Below the pieces are notes generated by a model that saw nothing but the letters and a program-made list of their open reading frames with translations, had not been told where the DNA came from and made no database searches. This document shows, piece after piece, positions 43,676-52,584 of a DNA stretch of 64,000 bases. The translations under genes were made by a program, and so were the position numbers. Origin of the DNA: Streptomyces ortus (GTDB lineage: Bacteria > Actinomycetota > Actinomycetes > Streptomycetales > Streptomycetaceae); the NCBI RefSeq assembly GCF_026341275.1, contig NZ_JAIFZO010000002.1, positions 2,271,264 through 2,335,263 on the forward strand, in the 5' to 3' direction. Position 1 is the stretch's first letter. Every line of letters begins with the position of its first letter.

Positions 43676-44590
43676 ATGGTGTCGGGCATGACTCAGTCGC
43701 ACCCAAGGATCAGCAAGGCTGTCATCCCCGCAGCAGGTCTCGGCACCCGGTTCCTGCCGGCCACCAAGGCCACTCCCAAGGAGATGCTGCCGGTCGTGGA
43801 CAAGCCGGCGATCCAGTACGTGGTCGAGGAAGCCGCGTCCGCCGGCCTCGATGACGTCCTCATGATCACGGGCCGCAACAAGCGCCCGCTGGAGGACCAC
43901 TTCGACCGCAACTACGAGCTGGAATCGGCCCTTCAGAAGAAGGGCGACGCCGGCCGGCTCGCCAAGGTGCAGGAGTCAAGCGACCTCGCCACCATGCACT
44001 ACGTCCGCCAGGGCGACCCCAGGGGCCTCGGTCACGCCGTGCTGTGCGCCGCGCCGCACGTCGGCAGCGAGCCCTTCGCCGTGCTCCTCGGCGACGACCT
44101 GATCGACCCGCGCGACCCGCTGCTCAAGCGCATGGTCGACGTCCACGAGCAGTACGGCGGCAGCGTCATCGCGCTCATGGAGGTCGAGCCCGAGCAGATC
44201 CACCTCTACGGCTGCGCGGCCGTCGAGGTCACGGAGGACGGCGACGTCGTCAAGGTGACCGGCCTCGTCGAGAAGCCCGACCCGGCGGACGCCCCCAGCA
44301 ACTACGCGGTCATCGGCCGCTACGTCCTCGACCCGCACATCTTCGACATACTCCGCACGACCGAGCCCGGCCGCGGCGGTGAGATCCAGCTCACCGACGC
44401 CCTCCAGCAGCTCGCGGACGACGAGAAGATCGGCGGCCCCGTGCACGGCGTCGTCTTCAAGGGCCGCCGCTATGACACCGGTGACCGCGGCGACTACCTG
44501 CGTGCCATTGTCCGACTCGCGTGCGAACGTGAAGACCTGGGCCCGGACTTCCGGACCTGGCTTCGCCGTTACGTCACCGAGGAGATGTAG
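43676..44590 (+). CDS. galU: UTP-glucose-1-phosphate uridylyltransferase
   Basis: 304 aa. KAVIPAAGLGTRFLPATKAT near 14-33 binds nucleotide, KEMLPVVDKPAIQYVVEEA follows, and VEKPDPADAPSNYAVIGRYV near 200 completes the sugar-nucleotide site. It makes UDP-glucose for cell wall and glycan synthesis. ATG 43676 has AAAGG upstream; ATG 43688 (MTQSHPRISK) is an alternative four codons in. First gene of the galU-moeA-moaC-mog-rimJ run. Confidence 0.94.
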   Translation: MVSGMTQSHPRISKAVIPAAGLGTRFLPATKATPKEMLPVVDKPAIQYVVEEAASAGLDDVLMITGRNKRPLEDHFDRNYELESALQKKGDAGRLAKVQESSDLATMHYVRQGDPRGLGHAVLCAAPHVGSEPFAVLLGDDLIDPRDPLLKRMVDVHEQYGGSVIALMEVEPEQIHLYGCAAVEVTEDGDVVKVTGLVEKPDPADAPSNYAVIGRYVLDPHIFDILRTTEPGRGGEIQLTDALQQLADDEKIGGPVHGVVFKGRRYDTGDRGDYLRAIVRLACEREDLGPDFRTWLRRYVTEEM

Positions 44591-44594
44591 CACT

Positions 44595-45917
44595 TTGAGC
44601 AACGCCGTGACCCGTGCCACCGGCCAGGACCACCTCTGGTCGGTGACCGAGCACTTGGAGGACATCCTCTCGACCGTGCGGCCCCTGGACCCCATCCAGC
44701 TGCAACTCCTCGACGCCCAGGGCTGCGTCCTGGTCGAGGACGTCATGGTCCCGGTGTCCCTGCCGCCCTTCGACAACAGCTCGATGGACGGGTACGCGGT
44801 CAGGGTCGCCGATGTCGCGGGCGCCAGCGAGGAGTACCCGGCGGTGCTCACCGTCGTCGGCGACGTGGCGGCGGGCCAGTCCGAGCTGCAGCACGTGGGA
44901 CCCGGCCAGACCGCCCGCATCATGACGGGGGCTCCGCTGCCGCCCGGCGCCGAGGCGGTCGTCCCCGTGGAGTGGACCGACGGCGGCCTCGGTGAGGGCC
45001 CCGTCTCCCAGATGCGCGCCCGCAGCACGTCCCCCGAGGGCGCCTCGGGACAGGTGCACGTCCACCGCCCGGCGGGACCACGCGCGCACGTACGCGCGAA
45101 GGGCAGCGACGTGAACGCCGGAGACCGCGCCCTGTCCGCCGGCACCGTCCTCGGCCCGCCGCAGATCGGCCTGCTCGCCGCGATCGGCCGCGGGACCGTC
45201 CGCGTCCGCCCCCGCCCGCGCGTGGTGGTGCTGTCCACCGGCAGCGAACTGGTCCAGCCCGACGGTGAGTTGGAGAGCGGCCAGATCTACGACTCCAACA
45301 GCTACGCGCTGTGCGCCGCCGCCCGGGACGCCGGAGCGATCGCCTACCGCGTGGGCGCCGTCGCCGACGACGCCGAGACGCTCCGCGCCACCATCGAGGA
45401 CCAGCTCATCCGCGCGGACCTCGTGGTCACCACGGGCGGCGTCAGCGTCGGCGCGTACGACGTCGTCAAGGAGGCGCTCTCCTCGGTCGGCGACGAGGAC
45501 GAGGCGGGCGGCGGCATCGAGTTCCGCAAGCTCGCCATGCAGCCCGGCAAACCCCAGGGCTTCGGCACCATCGGCCCCGACCACACCCCGCTCCTCGCCC
45601 TCCCGGGCAACCCCGTCTCGTCGTACGTGTCCTTCGAGCTGTTCGTGCGCCCCGCGATCCGCACCCTGGCGGGCCTGGACGACGTCCACCGGCCCACCGT
45701 CAGGGCGACGCTGCGTACGGAGAAGTCGCTCACCTCGCCCGCCGGCCGCCGTCAATTCCTGCGCGGCCGGTACGCGGACGGGGAAGTGACGCCCGTCGGG
45801 GGCGCCGGATCCCATCTGATCGCCGCCCTCGCGCACGCCGACGCGCTGATCGTCGTCCCGGAGACCGTCGAGTCCGTGGAGCCCGGCACGGAGGTCGACG
45901 TGGTCCTCCTGGGCTGA
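44595..45917 (+). CDS. MoeA/gephyrin-like protein (Glp)
   Basis: 440 aa. LPPFDNSSMDGYAVR (about 57-71), the GAPLPPGAEAVVPVE segment, TTGGVSVGAYDVVKE and PGNPVSSYVSFELF are MoeA/gephyrin signatures for molybdate insertion into adenylated molybdopterin. In Corynebacterium the paralogue linked to galU and rimJ is Glp, a gephyrin-like protein that binds FtsZ with the membrane partner GlpR. The linked sepX/glpR-like gene here suggests the same double interpretation. It starts at TTG 44595, four bases after the galU stop; GTG 44607 is the alternative. Confidence 0.85.
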   Translation: MSNAVTRATGQDHLWSVTEHLEDILSTVRPLDPIQLQLLDAQGCVLVEDVMVPVSLPPFDNSSMDGYAVRVADVAGASEEYPAVLTVVGDVAAGQSELQHVGPGQTARIMTGAPLPPGAEAVVPVEWTDGGLGEGPVSQMRARSTSPEGASGQVHVHRPAGPRAHVRAKGSDVNAGDRALSAGTVLGPPQIGLLAAIGRGTVRVRPRPRVVVLSTGSELVQPDGELESGQIYDSNSYALCAAARDAGAIAYRVGAVADDAETLRATIEDQLIRADLVVTTGGVSVGAYDVVKEALSSVGDEDEAGGGIEFRKLAMQPGKPQGFGTIGPDHTPLLALPGNPVSSYVSFELFVRPAIRTLAGLDDVHRPTVRATLRTEKSLTSPAGRRQFLRGRYADGEVTPVGGAGSHLIAALAHADALIVVPETVESVEPGTEVDVVLLG

Positions 45918-45990
45918 CAGCTCCGGGTTGGGGGTACCGTGTCGCGCACGACAGGCACGACCGGGAGCGCCGCCACAGCATGAGTACGGC

Positions 45991-46470
45991 ATGAGTACGC
46001 AGGACAGACTGACCCACATCGACGAGGCGGGTGCCGCCCGTATGGTCGACGTGTCCGCGAAGGACGTGACGGCCCGCACCGCCCGCGCGAGCGGCCGCGT
46101 CCTGGTCTCGGCCCGCGTGATCGAGCTGCTGCGGGGCGAGGGGGTGCCCAAGGGCGACGCCCTCGCCACCGCGCGCATCGCGGGCATCATGGGCGCCAAG
46201 CGCACACCGGATCTGATCCCGCTCTGCCACCCGTTGTCGGTGTCGGGTGTCAAGCTGGACCTGTCGGTCGCGGACGACGCCGTCGAGATCCTGGCCACCG
46301 TGAAGACCACCGACCGCACGGGCGTCGAGATGGAGGCCCTCACCGCGGTCACCGTGGCGGCTCTCACCGTGATCGACATGGTCAAGGCGGTCGACAAGGG
46401 GGCGGTCATCACGGACGTGCGCGTGGAGGAGAAGACGGGCGGCAAGTCGGGCGACTGGAGCAGGCCATGA
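45991..46470 (+). CDS. moaC: Cyclic pyranopterin monophosphate synthase
   Basis: 159 aa. MVDVSAKDVTARTARASGRV, AGIMGAKRTPDLIPLCHPL and TDRTGVEMEALTAVTVAAL cover the active site (the KxxDLIPLCHPL and GVEMEALTA motifs). It converts the MoaA product to cPMP. ATG 45991 is used; an identical ATGAGTACG 11 bp upstream is out of frame. It overlaps mog by ATGA. Confidence 0.93.
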   Translation: MSTQDRLTHIDEAGAARMVDVSAKDVTARTARASGRVLVSARVIELLRGEGVPKGDALATARIAGIMGAKRTPDLIPLCHPLSVSGVKLDLSVADDAVEILATVKTTDRTGVEMEALTAVTVAALTVIDMVKAVDKGAVITDVRVEEKTGGKSGDWSRP

Positions 46471-47075
46471 CCCGAACCCCGGAAACCCCGGAAACCCCGG
46501 CGACCTCGGAGGTTCCGCAGGCCCCGACCGCGGCGGCACCGGCCGATCCGCCGATCGGCGCCGCCCTGGGCGCCCCGTACAGCGCGCTCGTCGTGACGGC
46601 CTCGAACCGCGCGGCGGCCGGGGTCTACGAGGACAGGGGCGGGCCCCTGATCGCGGAGGGCCTCGCGGCGTTCGGGTTCGCCGTCGACGGCCCGTGGGCG
46701 GTCCCCGACGGGGACCCCGTGGAGCACGCGCTGCGGACGGGCGTCCGCGCCGGATACGACGTCGTCGTGACCACCGGCGGCACCGGCATCTCACCCACCG
46801 ACCGCACCCCGGAGGCCACCCGGAAGGTGATCGGGTACGAGGTGCCGGGCATCCCCGAGGCCATCAGGGCGTTCGGACGGGAGAAGGTGCCCACGGCGGC
46901 GCTCTCCCGAGGTCTCGCCGGAGTCGCGGACCGAACGCTGATCGTGAACCTGCCGGGCTCCACCGGCGGCGTCAGGGACGGCCTGGCCGTCCTCGAACCC
47001 CTGCTGATCCACGCCGTCGACCAGCTCCGCGGCGGCGACCACCCCAGACCCGGCGGCAGTGGGGGTGTGAGCTGA
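46467..47075 (+). CDS. MogA/MoaB-type molybdopterin protein
   Basis: 202 aa. After a Pro/Thr/Ala-rich leader of about 35 residues, SALVVTASNRAAAGVYEDRG, VVTTGGTGISPTDRTPEAT and NLPGSTGGVRDGL match the molybdopterin adenylyltransferase fold. Residues TGGTG bind molybdopterin. Overlaps moaC by 4 bp and rimJ by 4 bp. Confidence 0.9.
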   Translation: MTRTPETPETPATSEVPQAPTAAAPADPPIGAALGAPYSALVVTASNRAAAGVYEDRGGPLIAEGLAAFGFAVDGPWAVPDGDPVEHALRTGVRAGYDVVVTTGGTGISPTDRTPEATRKVIGYEVPGIPEAIRAFGREKVPTAALSRGLAGVADRTLIVNLPGSTGGVRDGLAVLEPLLIHAVDQLRGGDHPRPGGSGGVS

Positions 47076-47731
47076 ACAGCCCATCCTGGCCGGTCGAGCT
47101 GGTGCACGGCGATGTGGTCCTCAGGCCCATAAAGCTGCGCGACCAGCGCGCCTGGCGTGACGTGAACCGGCGCAACCGGGACTGGCTGCGCCCCTGGGAG
47201 GCGACCATTCCGCCGCCCACGCCCAGCGGGCCGATCGCCCACCGGCCGACGTACCGGCAGATGGTCCGGCATCTGCGCGCCGAGGCGAACGCGGGGCGGA
47301 TGCTGCCGTTCGTCATCGAGTACCAGGGGCGGCTCGTCGGACAGCTGACGGTCGCCGGAATCACCTGGGGCTCCATGTGTTCGGGCCATGTCGGCTACTG
47401 GGTGGACGAGGCGGTCGCCGGGCGCGGAGTGATGCCGACGGCTGTGGCGCTGGTGTCCGACCACTGCTTCCGAACCGTTGGTCTGCACCGCATCGAGGTC
47501 TGCATTCGGCCCGAGAACGGACCGAGCCGGCGGGTCGTCGAGAAACTCGGATTCCGTGACGAAGGTCTCCGCCCGCGTTATCTCCACATCGACGGAGCCT
47601 GGCGCGACCACCTCGTCTACGCCCTCACGGCCGAGGAGATCCCCGAAGGACTGCTGGCCCGCTGGCGCCGCACACGCACGAGGAACGCGTCCGAAAACTC
47701 ACCACGGGACACACCCCGGAACACCGCGTAA
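47072..47731 (+). CDS. RimJ-like GNAT acetyltransferase
   Basis: 219 aa. HGDVVLRPIKLRDQRAWRDV (about 13-32) and VGYWVDEAVAGRGVMPTAVA (about 107-126) with the acetyl-CoA loop, then GLHRIEVCIRPENGPSRRVV, match ribosomal-protein N-acetyltransferases. The best start is CTG 47072 (LNSPSWPVELVHG), overlapping the mog stop, with GTGGGGGTG just before. It is the neighbour of galU and glp in other actinobacteria too. Confidence 0.85.
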   Translation: MNSPSWPVELVHGDVVLRPIKLRDQRAWRDVNRRNRDWLRPWEATIPPPTPSGPIAHRPTYRQMVRHLRAEANAGRMLPFVIEYQGRLVGQLTVAGITWGSMCSGHVGYWVDEAVAGRGVMPTAVALVSDHCFRTVGLHRIEVCIRPENGPSRRVVEKLGFRDEGLRPRYLHIDGAWRDHLVYALTAEEIPEGLLARWRRTRTRNASENSPRDTPRNTA

Positions 47732-47908
47732 ATGAAATAGGTGTTCGAAAATGATCGGCGATCGACCACCCTCGGGCATTAATTTCATGCTCTCCGTGAC
47801 CTGCTGATCGCATCGGTCACAAAAAAAGCTCGAAATATCAGCCAGATCGTGCGACACACCGGCTCAATTGGCAGATGGCCTCACGCAAACCCCTCTACCG
47901 TGTGAGGC
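47732..47908. promoter_or_regulatory. A/T-rich promoter region of sepX-like gene
   Basis: About 180 bp unusually A/T-rich for the window (AAATGAAATAGG, ACAAAAAAAGC). GAGG abuts the GTG start of sepX. -10/-35 boxes are not certain; TACCGT lies only 11-16 bases before the start, so a very short leader is possible. Confidence 0.45.
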
Positions 47909-49381
47909 GTGAGCAGCAGCGGCCTCATCTACGCAGTCATTGTCGGGGCCTGGGCCGCCTACTTGGTGCCTATGTGGCTCCGTAGGCAGGACGAGCTGAA
48001 CGAGGCCCGTCCGACGGAACGCTTCAGCACCGCCATCCGGCTTCTGTCCGGACGAGCGGGCATGGAGCGCCGATACGCCAAGGACCTGCAGGCGCGCTCC
48101 GCCGAGGAGGGGGAGCACCGCGCCGACCCGGACGGCGTCACCGACTCGGTGGACGTCCGGGCCTTCGCCATGCCTCCGACGCGCCGGGAAGTACGGGCGA
48201 ACGTCGACGAGGCACGGGACGCACGGGACGCGCGTGACGCTCGGGACGCGCGTGCTGCGCGCTCCGAGGCGCAGCACGCGCAGGCGCAGGCCCAGCATGC
48301 ACAGGCTCAGGCGCAGCAGGCCTCCAGACAGGCGCAGGCGTCGAGGCAGGCCGCGAAGCAGCAGGCGCTGCAGCAGGCGCAGCAGGCGTCGGAACAAGAG
48401 GCGAGGCAGGCGGCACGGCAGGAGGCACGGCAGGCGGCGGCGACGGCTTCCAAGCCCGGCGCCCGGCCCGTGCCCCAGCAGGGCGCCAAGCCCTCGAAGA
48501 CGTCCAGGGCCTCGAAGGCGTCGAACGGATCCACCGCGTCCCCCGCGCGACGGGCCGCCGCGGCGGAGGCCGCAGCACGCGCCCGGCGCTCGAAGGTGCT
48601 CGCGCGCCGACGGCGTACGACCGTCATGCTCTTCCTCGCCTTCACGCTCGGCGCGATCGTGGCGGCCGTCGGCGGGCTCGCGTTCCTGTGGGCGCCCGGG
48701 GTGCCCGCTGTGATGCTGAGCATCTACATCGCGTACCTGCGCTCCCAGGAACGCCGGCGCTTCACGTACGTGATGGACCGCAGGCAGGCCGAGGCCGCGG
48801 CGCAGCGGCTGCGGGAGCGGCAGCCGCGCCGGCGCCCCCCGGCCGACCCGGGCGCCGCCGACGAGCCGGAGGACGGACCTGAGCCCGACACCGATCCCGG
48901 CATGTCGGCGCTCGCGGCGGACCGCCGCGCCCTCGTCGAGCAGACCGATCACGCGGAGTGGGTCGACCAGCAGCGCGAGCGCCGCAACGGACCCGCCCGC
49001 GGCGACAGCTGGGACCCCGTCCCGGTGCCCCTGCCGACGTACGTGACGGCGCCGGTCGCCCCGCGTGCGACGTCCGACGTCGATCTGGGCGCGCCCGACG
49101 CGTGGAGTTCGGCCCGGTCCAGCACGGCCGAGCCGAACGCGGACCGCACGGCGGCGGAGGGCACGGAGGCGGCCGAGGCGCACAGGGCACCGGGCGAACC
49201 CCAGGAGTACGAGGGGGGAGGCGAGGACGAGGGGGACGACTGGGGCGACGGAGACGGCACCCCCGGCAGCGCCGCGGACGCCCGCCGCGCGGCCTCGGCC
49301 CGCCGGGCCCGCGAACGGGGCCGCACGCCCCTCTTCGACCAGTACGAGGACGGCGACCGGCCACGCGCCGCCAACGAGTGA
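47909..49381 (+). CDS. sepX: SepX/GlpR-like cell division membrane protein
   Basis: 490 aa. A first TM (about 5-22, GLIYAVIVGAWAAYLVPMWL) is followed by a polar region with a long Ala/Gln/Arg coiled-coil-like stretch (about 100-185) and a central double-TM hairpin (about 238-276, LFLAFTLGAIVAAVGGLAFL). The C-terminal third is acidic and disordered, ending LFDQYEDGDRPRAANE. This layout matches SepX of Streptomyces, the GlpR homologue that acts at division sites with FtsZ-linked proteins. GTG 47909 fits the family start. The Glp-like gene is 3 kb upstream. Confidence 0.75.
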   Translation: MSSSGLIYAVIVGAWAAYLVPMWLRRQDELNEARPTERFSTAIRLLSGRAGMERRYAKDLQARSAEEGEHRADPDGVTDSVDVRAFAMPPTRREVRANVDEARDARDARDARDARAARSEAQHAQAQAQHAQAQAQQASRQAQASRQAAKQQALQQAQQASEQEARQAARQEARQAAATASKPGARPVPQQGAKPSKTSRASKASNGSTASPARRAAAAEAAARARRSKVLARRRRTTVMLFLAFTLGAIVAAVGGLAFLWAPGVPAVMLSIYIAYLRSQERRRFTYVMDRRQAEAAAQRLRERQPRRRPPADPGAADEPEDGPEPDTDPGMSALAADRRALVEQTDHAEWVDQQRERRNGPARGDSWDPVPVPLPTYVTAPVAPRATSDVDLGAPDAWSSARSSTAEPNADRTAAEGTEAAEAHRAPGEPQEYEGGGEDEGDDWGDGDGTPGSAADARRAASARRARERGRTPLFDQYEDGDRPRAANE

Positions 49382-49489
49382 CGACGCCTCAGAAGTCCAC
49401 CTGAGGCCCTGCCCCTGACCAGCGGGAGAGCCACCGGGAACGGATTTCCAAGCACCCCGACCGGGATGCTAGAGTTTCACTCGTTGCAA

Positions 49490-49563
49490 GGGCCTGTGGC
49501 GCAGTCTGGTAGCGCACCTCGTTCGCATCGAGGGGGTCTGGGGTTCAAATCCCCACAGGTCCA
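49490..49563 (+). tRNA. tRNA-Ala (anticodon CGC)
   Basis: Acceptor GGGCCTG pairs with CAGGTCC; the T arm is TGGGG/CCCCA around TTCAAAT; the anticodon loop TTCGCAT between CCTCG and CGAGG gives CGC. CCA is not encoded (CCG follows). The gene content changes sharply to mobile and defence-like genes on its 3' side, so it is a candidate island attachment site. Confidence 0.93.
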
Positions 49564-49601
49564 CCGCAGGGCCGTTCACGGGTTCATCCCAGAACGGTTC
49601 A

Positions 49602-49642
49602 CGAGATCCCGGTCAGACGGTCATCGTCTGACCGGGATCTCG
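49602..49642. terminator. 18-bp perfect hairpin after tRNA-Ala
   Basis: CGAGATCCCGGTCAGACG and its exact complement flank GTCAT. It could terminate the tRNA transcript and insulate the island. Confidence 0.85.
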
Positions 49643-49819
49643 TCGTTTGAGCTCCTGCTTGTGTGAAAGTCAGCCTGCCGGGCCGCTGGGAAGCGCGGCG
49701 GTCCGCGTCGGAACGGACAGGGGGTCGGGATGCGGACATGCCGCAGGGACCGCAGGCGTGGAGGCAGGCTCCTGCGGTCTCGCGACGTGCCGATCTTCAA
49801 TTATCCGGAACGTGCCCGC

Positions 49820-51583
49820 TCAGGGGCTACGGCTAAGCACCTGAGGGCGGGACGGGACCGTCAAGCTGATCGTCGGGTAGGGCAGAAGGACGTCGTGTGG
49901 CTCGAGGTCGAGGCCGGTGATCGCGCTCTGCTTGCTGGCTGCCAGGTACTGCTCGAGTTCCTTGATGTTGTGGACCATGACGGTGATGGCGGACAGGAGG
50001 GTCTGGGCGACGCGACCACGGGGCTGACGTCTCTCCCGGGCGTGCAGGGCGGAGTCGACGGACTTCAGCCGCCCGTTGCCACCTTCGATGTGAGCCCGCA
50101 GCGTCTGGTAGGCCAGGGCCCAGGAGGGCGTTTGCCAAGGCAGTTCCTGGCGCGTGCGGGGCATGACGTGTGCCTGCACGGTGACGGAAGACTGGCGGCA
50201 ACATTTGGGGCGTTCGGCGAGCGGCAGGGTTGGGGGCTCTACAGTGGGCCGGCTCGCGGGGTGCGCGGTGCGCTCCCGGTGGGCATCGAGGTTGATGACG
50301 ACCGGTACGGGCTCCCTCTTCGGCGGTGCGCCGCGGCCCTCACGCTCCTGTGCCCAAGGGCAGTTGAGCTTGGTGATGGGGCAGGCGAACCGCTCGGTTC
50401 CGCGATCGTCGAGTGTGTCCTTGCGGGTGAGCGCGTACGTCTCGATCTCCTGCAGCCGCTCTCGGAGCGGGATGCGTTCACGCTCGTTCTTGGCGGTGCG
50501 GATCTGCGAGTACAGGTCGAGCAAGCGGCGTGGCGTGAGGGGGCAGAAGAGCCGACCGACCTTCGTGATCGCGCCCTGGTGATGGCCTTCCGCCCTGGCG
50601 GAGGTGACCTGGGGCCCAGTGAAGTCGAGCACGGGCATGTAGCCGAGGGCACGCATCGGCCGGTGGAAGTTCTCGGGGAGGAGTTTGGTGTAGGCGCGGT
50701 CGGCCGCGGTGAAGCCACGGAGCTCTGTGAGCTGCGCCAGCACGGCGCTGACGTAGTGGGCGTGGCGGCCCATGTCCTTCTCCGGCGTATGCAGCACCAT
50801 GCCGAGGATCAGCTGTGGGTAACGGCCAGCTCGGTCCGGGTCGGCGTGGGCCGCGATGGCGAGCGTGGCGCTGTAGCCGAACTCCCGGTCGCCGCCCCCC
50901 TTGTAGTGCCAGTTCGCGCTCGCCTCCAGAGCGGAGCGCTTGCGTGTGTGGGGACGGGCCCAAGTTGGCACGCAGGTGGTGTCGATCGCAGTGTCGCCGC
51001 GCCAGTGGCGCATCAGACCTTTCACGAAGGCGATGCGGACCGGGGCGGTGACCAGCCGGTTGGCCAGTTCTTCCAGACGGCGGAGAGCGGGCTGTCCGTG
51101 TTCACCGTTCCACTGAGCGGCCACTTTGCGGCCTGCTGCTCTGGGAAGCCGACTGCGGCGCTGGTGCGGTGCAGCGTCCAGCAGTCGGTTCATGCGAGTC
51201 CAGGCGCGGTGGAAGCGGTTGTAGAGCGCGTTGACCGCGTCCTGGTCCTCGATGTCACAGGTCGGAATGGCGAGGTGGGCGCGCAACCGCTCGCTGGTGC
51301 CGAACGTCATGATCTCGAAGGCATCGTCGAGGTTGCCGCTGGTCCTCTCGTAGCTCGCGCAGACCAGACCGAGCAGAACCAGACGGACGGGGTACCCGGG
51401 CGGGCCCGGCAGCCCTGCAAACTGGGCCTCGATCATCTTAACGACGCCGCTCTGATGGAGCGCGCGCCGAAGCTTCATGATCTTGCTGTCGGCCATCTTG
51501 GACGGCTCGTGTGAGCGCGGGTACGGGCGGCGGGGGCGGCCGTTGCCAGGTTGGTAGCGGGGGTCATCGGCGGGCGTTCTCAT
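49820..51583 (-). CDS. DDE-type transposase-like protein
   Basis: 587 aa. Acidic residues in register with a DDE fold: D in DTAIDTTCVP (about 201), D in FTAADRAYTKLLPE (about 295) and E in LRAHIEGGNGRLKS (about 515), followed by RGRVAQTLLSAITVMVHNIK, a typical transposase C-terminal helix. It is not a standard IS I can name, and terminal inverted repeats were not found. Its ATG overlaps the stop of the recombinase-like gene (ATGA), so both are made as a unit. Probable mobile-element enzyme; exact activity unknown. Confidence 0.65.
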   Translation of the reverse strand: MRTPADDPRYQPGNGRPRRPYPRSHEPSKMADSKIMKLRRALHQSGVVKMIEAQFAGLPGPPGYPVRLVLLGLVCASYERTSGNLDDAFEIMTFGTSERLRAHLAIPTCDIEDQDAVNALYNRFHRAWTRMNRLLDAAPHQRRSRLPRAAGRKVAAQWNGEHGQPALRRLEELANRLVTAPVRIAFVKGLMRHWRGDTAIDTTCVPTWARPHTRKRSALEASANWHYKGGGDREFGYSATLAIAAHADPDRAGRYPQLILGMVLHTPEKDMGRHAHYVSAVLAQLTELRGFTAADRAYTKLLPENFHRPMRALGYMPVLDFTGPQVTSARAEGHHQGAITKVGRLFCPLTPRRLLDLYSQIRTAKNERERIPLRERLQEIETYALTRKDTLDDRGTERFACPITKLNCPWAQEREGRGAPPKREPVPVVINLDAHRERTAHPASRPTVEPPTLPLAERPKCCRQSSVTVQAHVMPRTRQELPWQTPSWALAYQTLRAHIEGGNGRLKSVDSALHARERRQPRGRVAQTLLSAITVMVHNIKELEQYLAASKQSAITGLDLEPHDVLLPYPTISLTVPSRPQVLSRSP

Positions 51584-52491
51584 GCCGAGCCGCGCAGCAT
51601 GCGGGCGGTGGCCGCGGTGGTGAGCGGGGGGACCGATGCCCGGTAGGGGGCCAGGGCGGCGGTCGACTTCATGCCAGCCGCCCTGGCGATGACATCTTCT
51701 GGGACACGTTGGCGAAGGAGCTCAACGATCCAGGTGCTGCGCAGCCGGGCCAGCTTCAGTTCGGGAAGCCCCGATGCACCCTTCAACGTCCGCTCGGCCC
51801 AGTTGGACACACCGTTCTTCGGGTCGTCGACCTGGCGTTGGGGCAGGAACAGGTATCCGTCACCTGCGGCACACGCCCTTGCGGCGAGAGACTCCTCCCA
51901 CATCGCTCGGCAGACCACCAGCCGATCGCTGCCCGGTACTGCGACGACCACCGCCTCCGACGGCAGCACGGTGATGTCGGTGCCGCGGGTGGCCAGTACC
52001 TCGCGGCGTGCCAGTCCGCAGCCGGCGCCGAGGGCCAGCAGGGACAGGGCGCTACCGCCGAGGGTGGAAGTAGGAGGCAGTGTGCGGGCCCACATCAGGT
52101 AGCGGGCGAGTTCCGGCGGGGTATAGGGGGCGGCGCGCTGCCGCTTGGCGCTCATCCGAGGTGTGGGTTGTTGCCCGTACTCCAGCCACAGCAGCGCCTC
52201 ACGGATACGCAGCAGGATGCTTCGGTACGTCTGGATGGAACTGCCTTCGAGTTTCGTCCGCGCGAGCAGGTAACGCGTCATCACCTCTGGTGCCAGCCAG
52301 GCCAGCGGGTCGCGGGCAATGCCGATGCGTTCGGCGTACACAGCGAGTCCGGAGAGCGCGAGCATCAGCTTCGGCACCGGGTACGGGACGGAATCGCAGG
52401 TCGCAGCCGCCACCATGCGAACCCCATCGGCGACCAGGGGCCATTCCGATGGTTCCTCCGACGGCTGGTAGCCGAGGATCGCGCCGCTCAT
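51580..52491 (-). CDS. Tyrosine-recombinase-like protein
   Basis: 303 aa. An N-terminal helical SAM-like part (about 40-110, RSILLRIREALLWLEYG) precedes a core with LGAGCGLARREVLATRGTDI (first Arg about 162), LKLARLRSTWIVELL (249-251) and a terminal AALAPYR with Tyr about 283. The spacing fits a tyrosine recombinase, but the usual HxxR and Lys are not clear, so activity may be altered. ATG 52491 is chosen; the upstream frame is antisense to the HTH gene. Translationally coupled to the DDE-type gene. Confidence 0.6.
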   Translation of the reverse strand: MSGAILGYQPSEEPSEWPLVADGVRMVAAATCDSVPYPVPKLMLALSGLAVYAERIGIARDPLAWLAPEVMTRYLLARTKLEGSSIQTYRSILLRIREALLWLEYGQQPTPRMSAKRQRAAPYTPPELARYLMWARTLPPTSTLGGSALSLLALGAGCGLARREVLATRGTDITVLPSEAVVVAVPGSDRLVVCRAMWEESLAARACAAGDGYLFLPQRQVDDPKNGVSNWAERTLKGASGLPELKLARLRSTWIVELLRQRVPEDVIARAAGMKSTAALAPYRASVPPLTTAATARMLRGSA

Positions 52492-52522
52492 GTCCGTCTC
52501 CAAAGGAACACACCACGAGTAG

Positions 52523-52540
52523 TGGCTACACAAATGGCCA
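52523..52540. promoter_or_regulatory. Shared operator, first copy
   Basis: TGGCTA-CACAAA-TGGCCA, an inverted repeat TGGCYA-N6-TRGCCA, lies between the divergent recombinase and HTH genes. An almost identical site recurs at 55705. Candidate binding site of the adjacent HTH protein. Confidence 0.6.
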
Positions 52541-52584
52541 CCTGTTTCGTGAGTGTGCACTTCGACTGTCAGGAGCGCATGCGC

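Noticed and set aside
49730..52500. Plus-strand frames of 594 and 463 codons across the DDE and recombinase genes
   Set aside because: Only the minus-strand translations show domain-like motifs; the last part of the second frame is real and is reported as the HTH gene.
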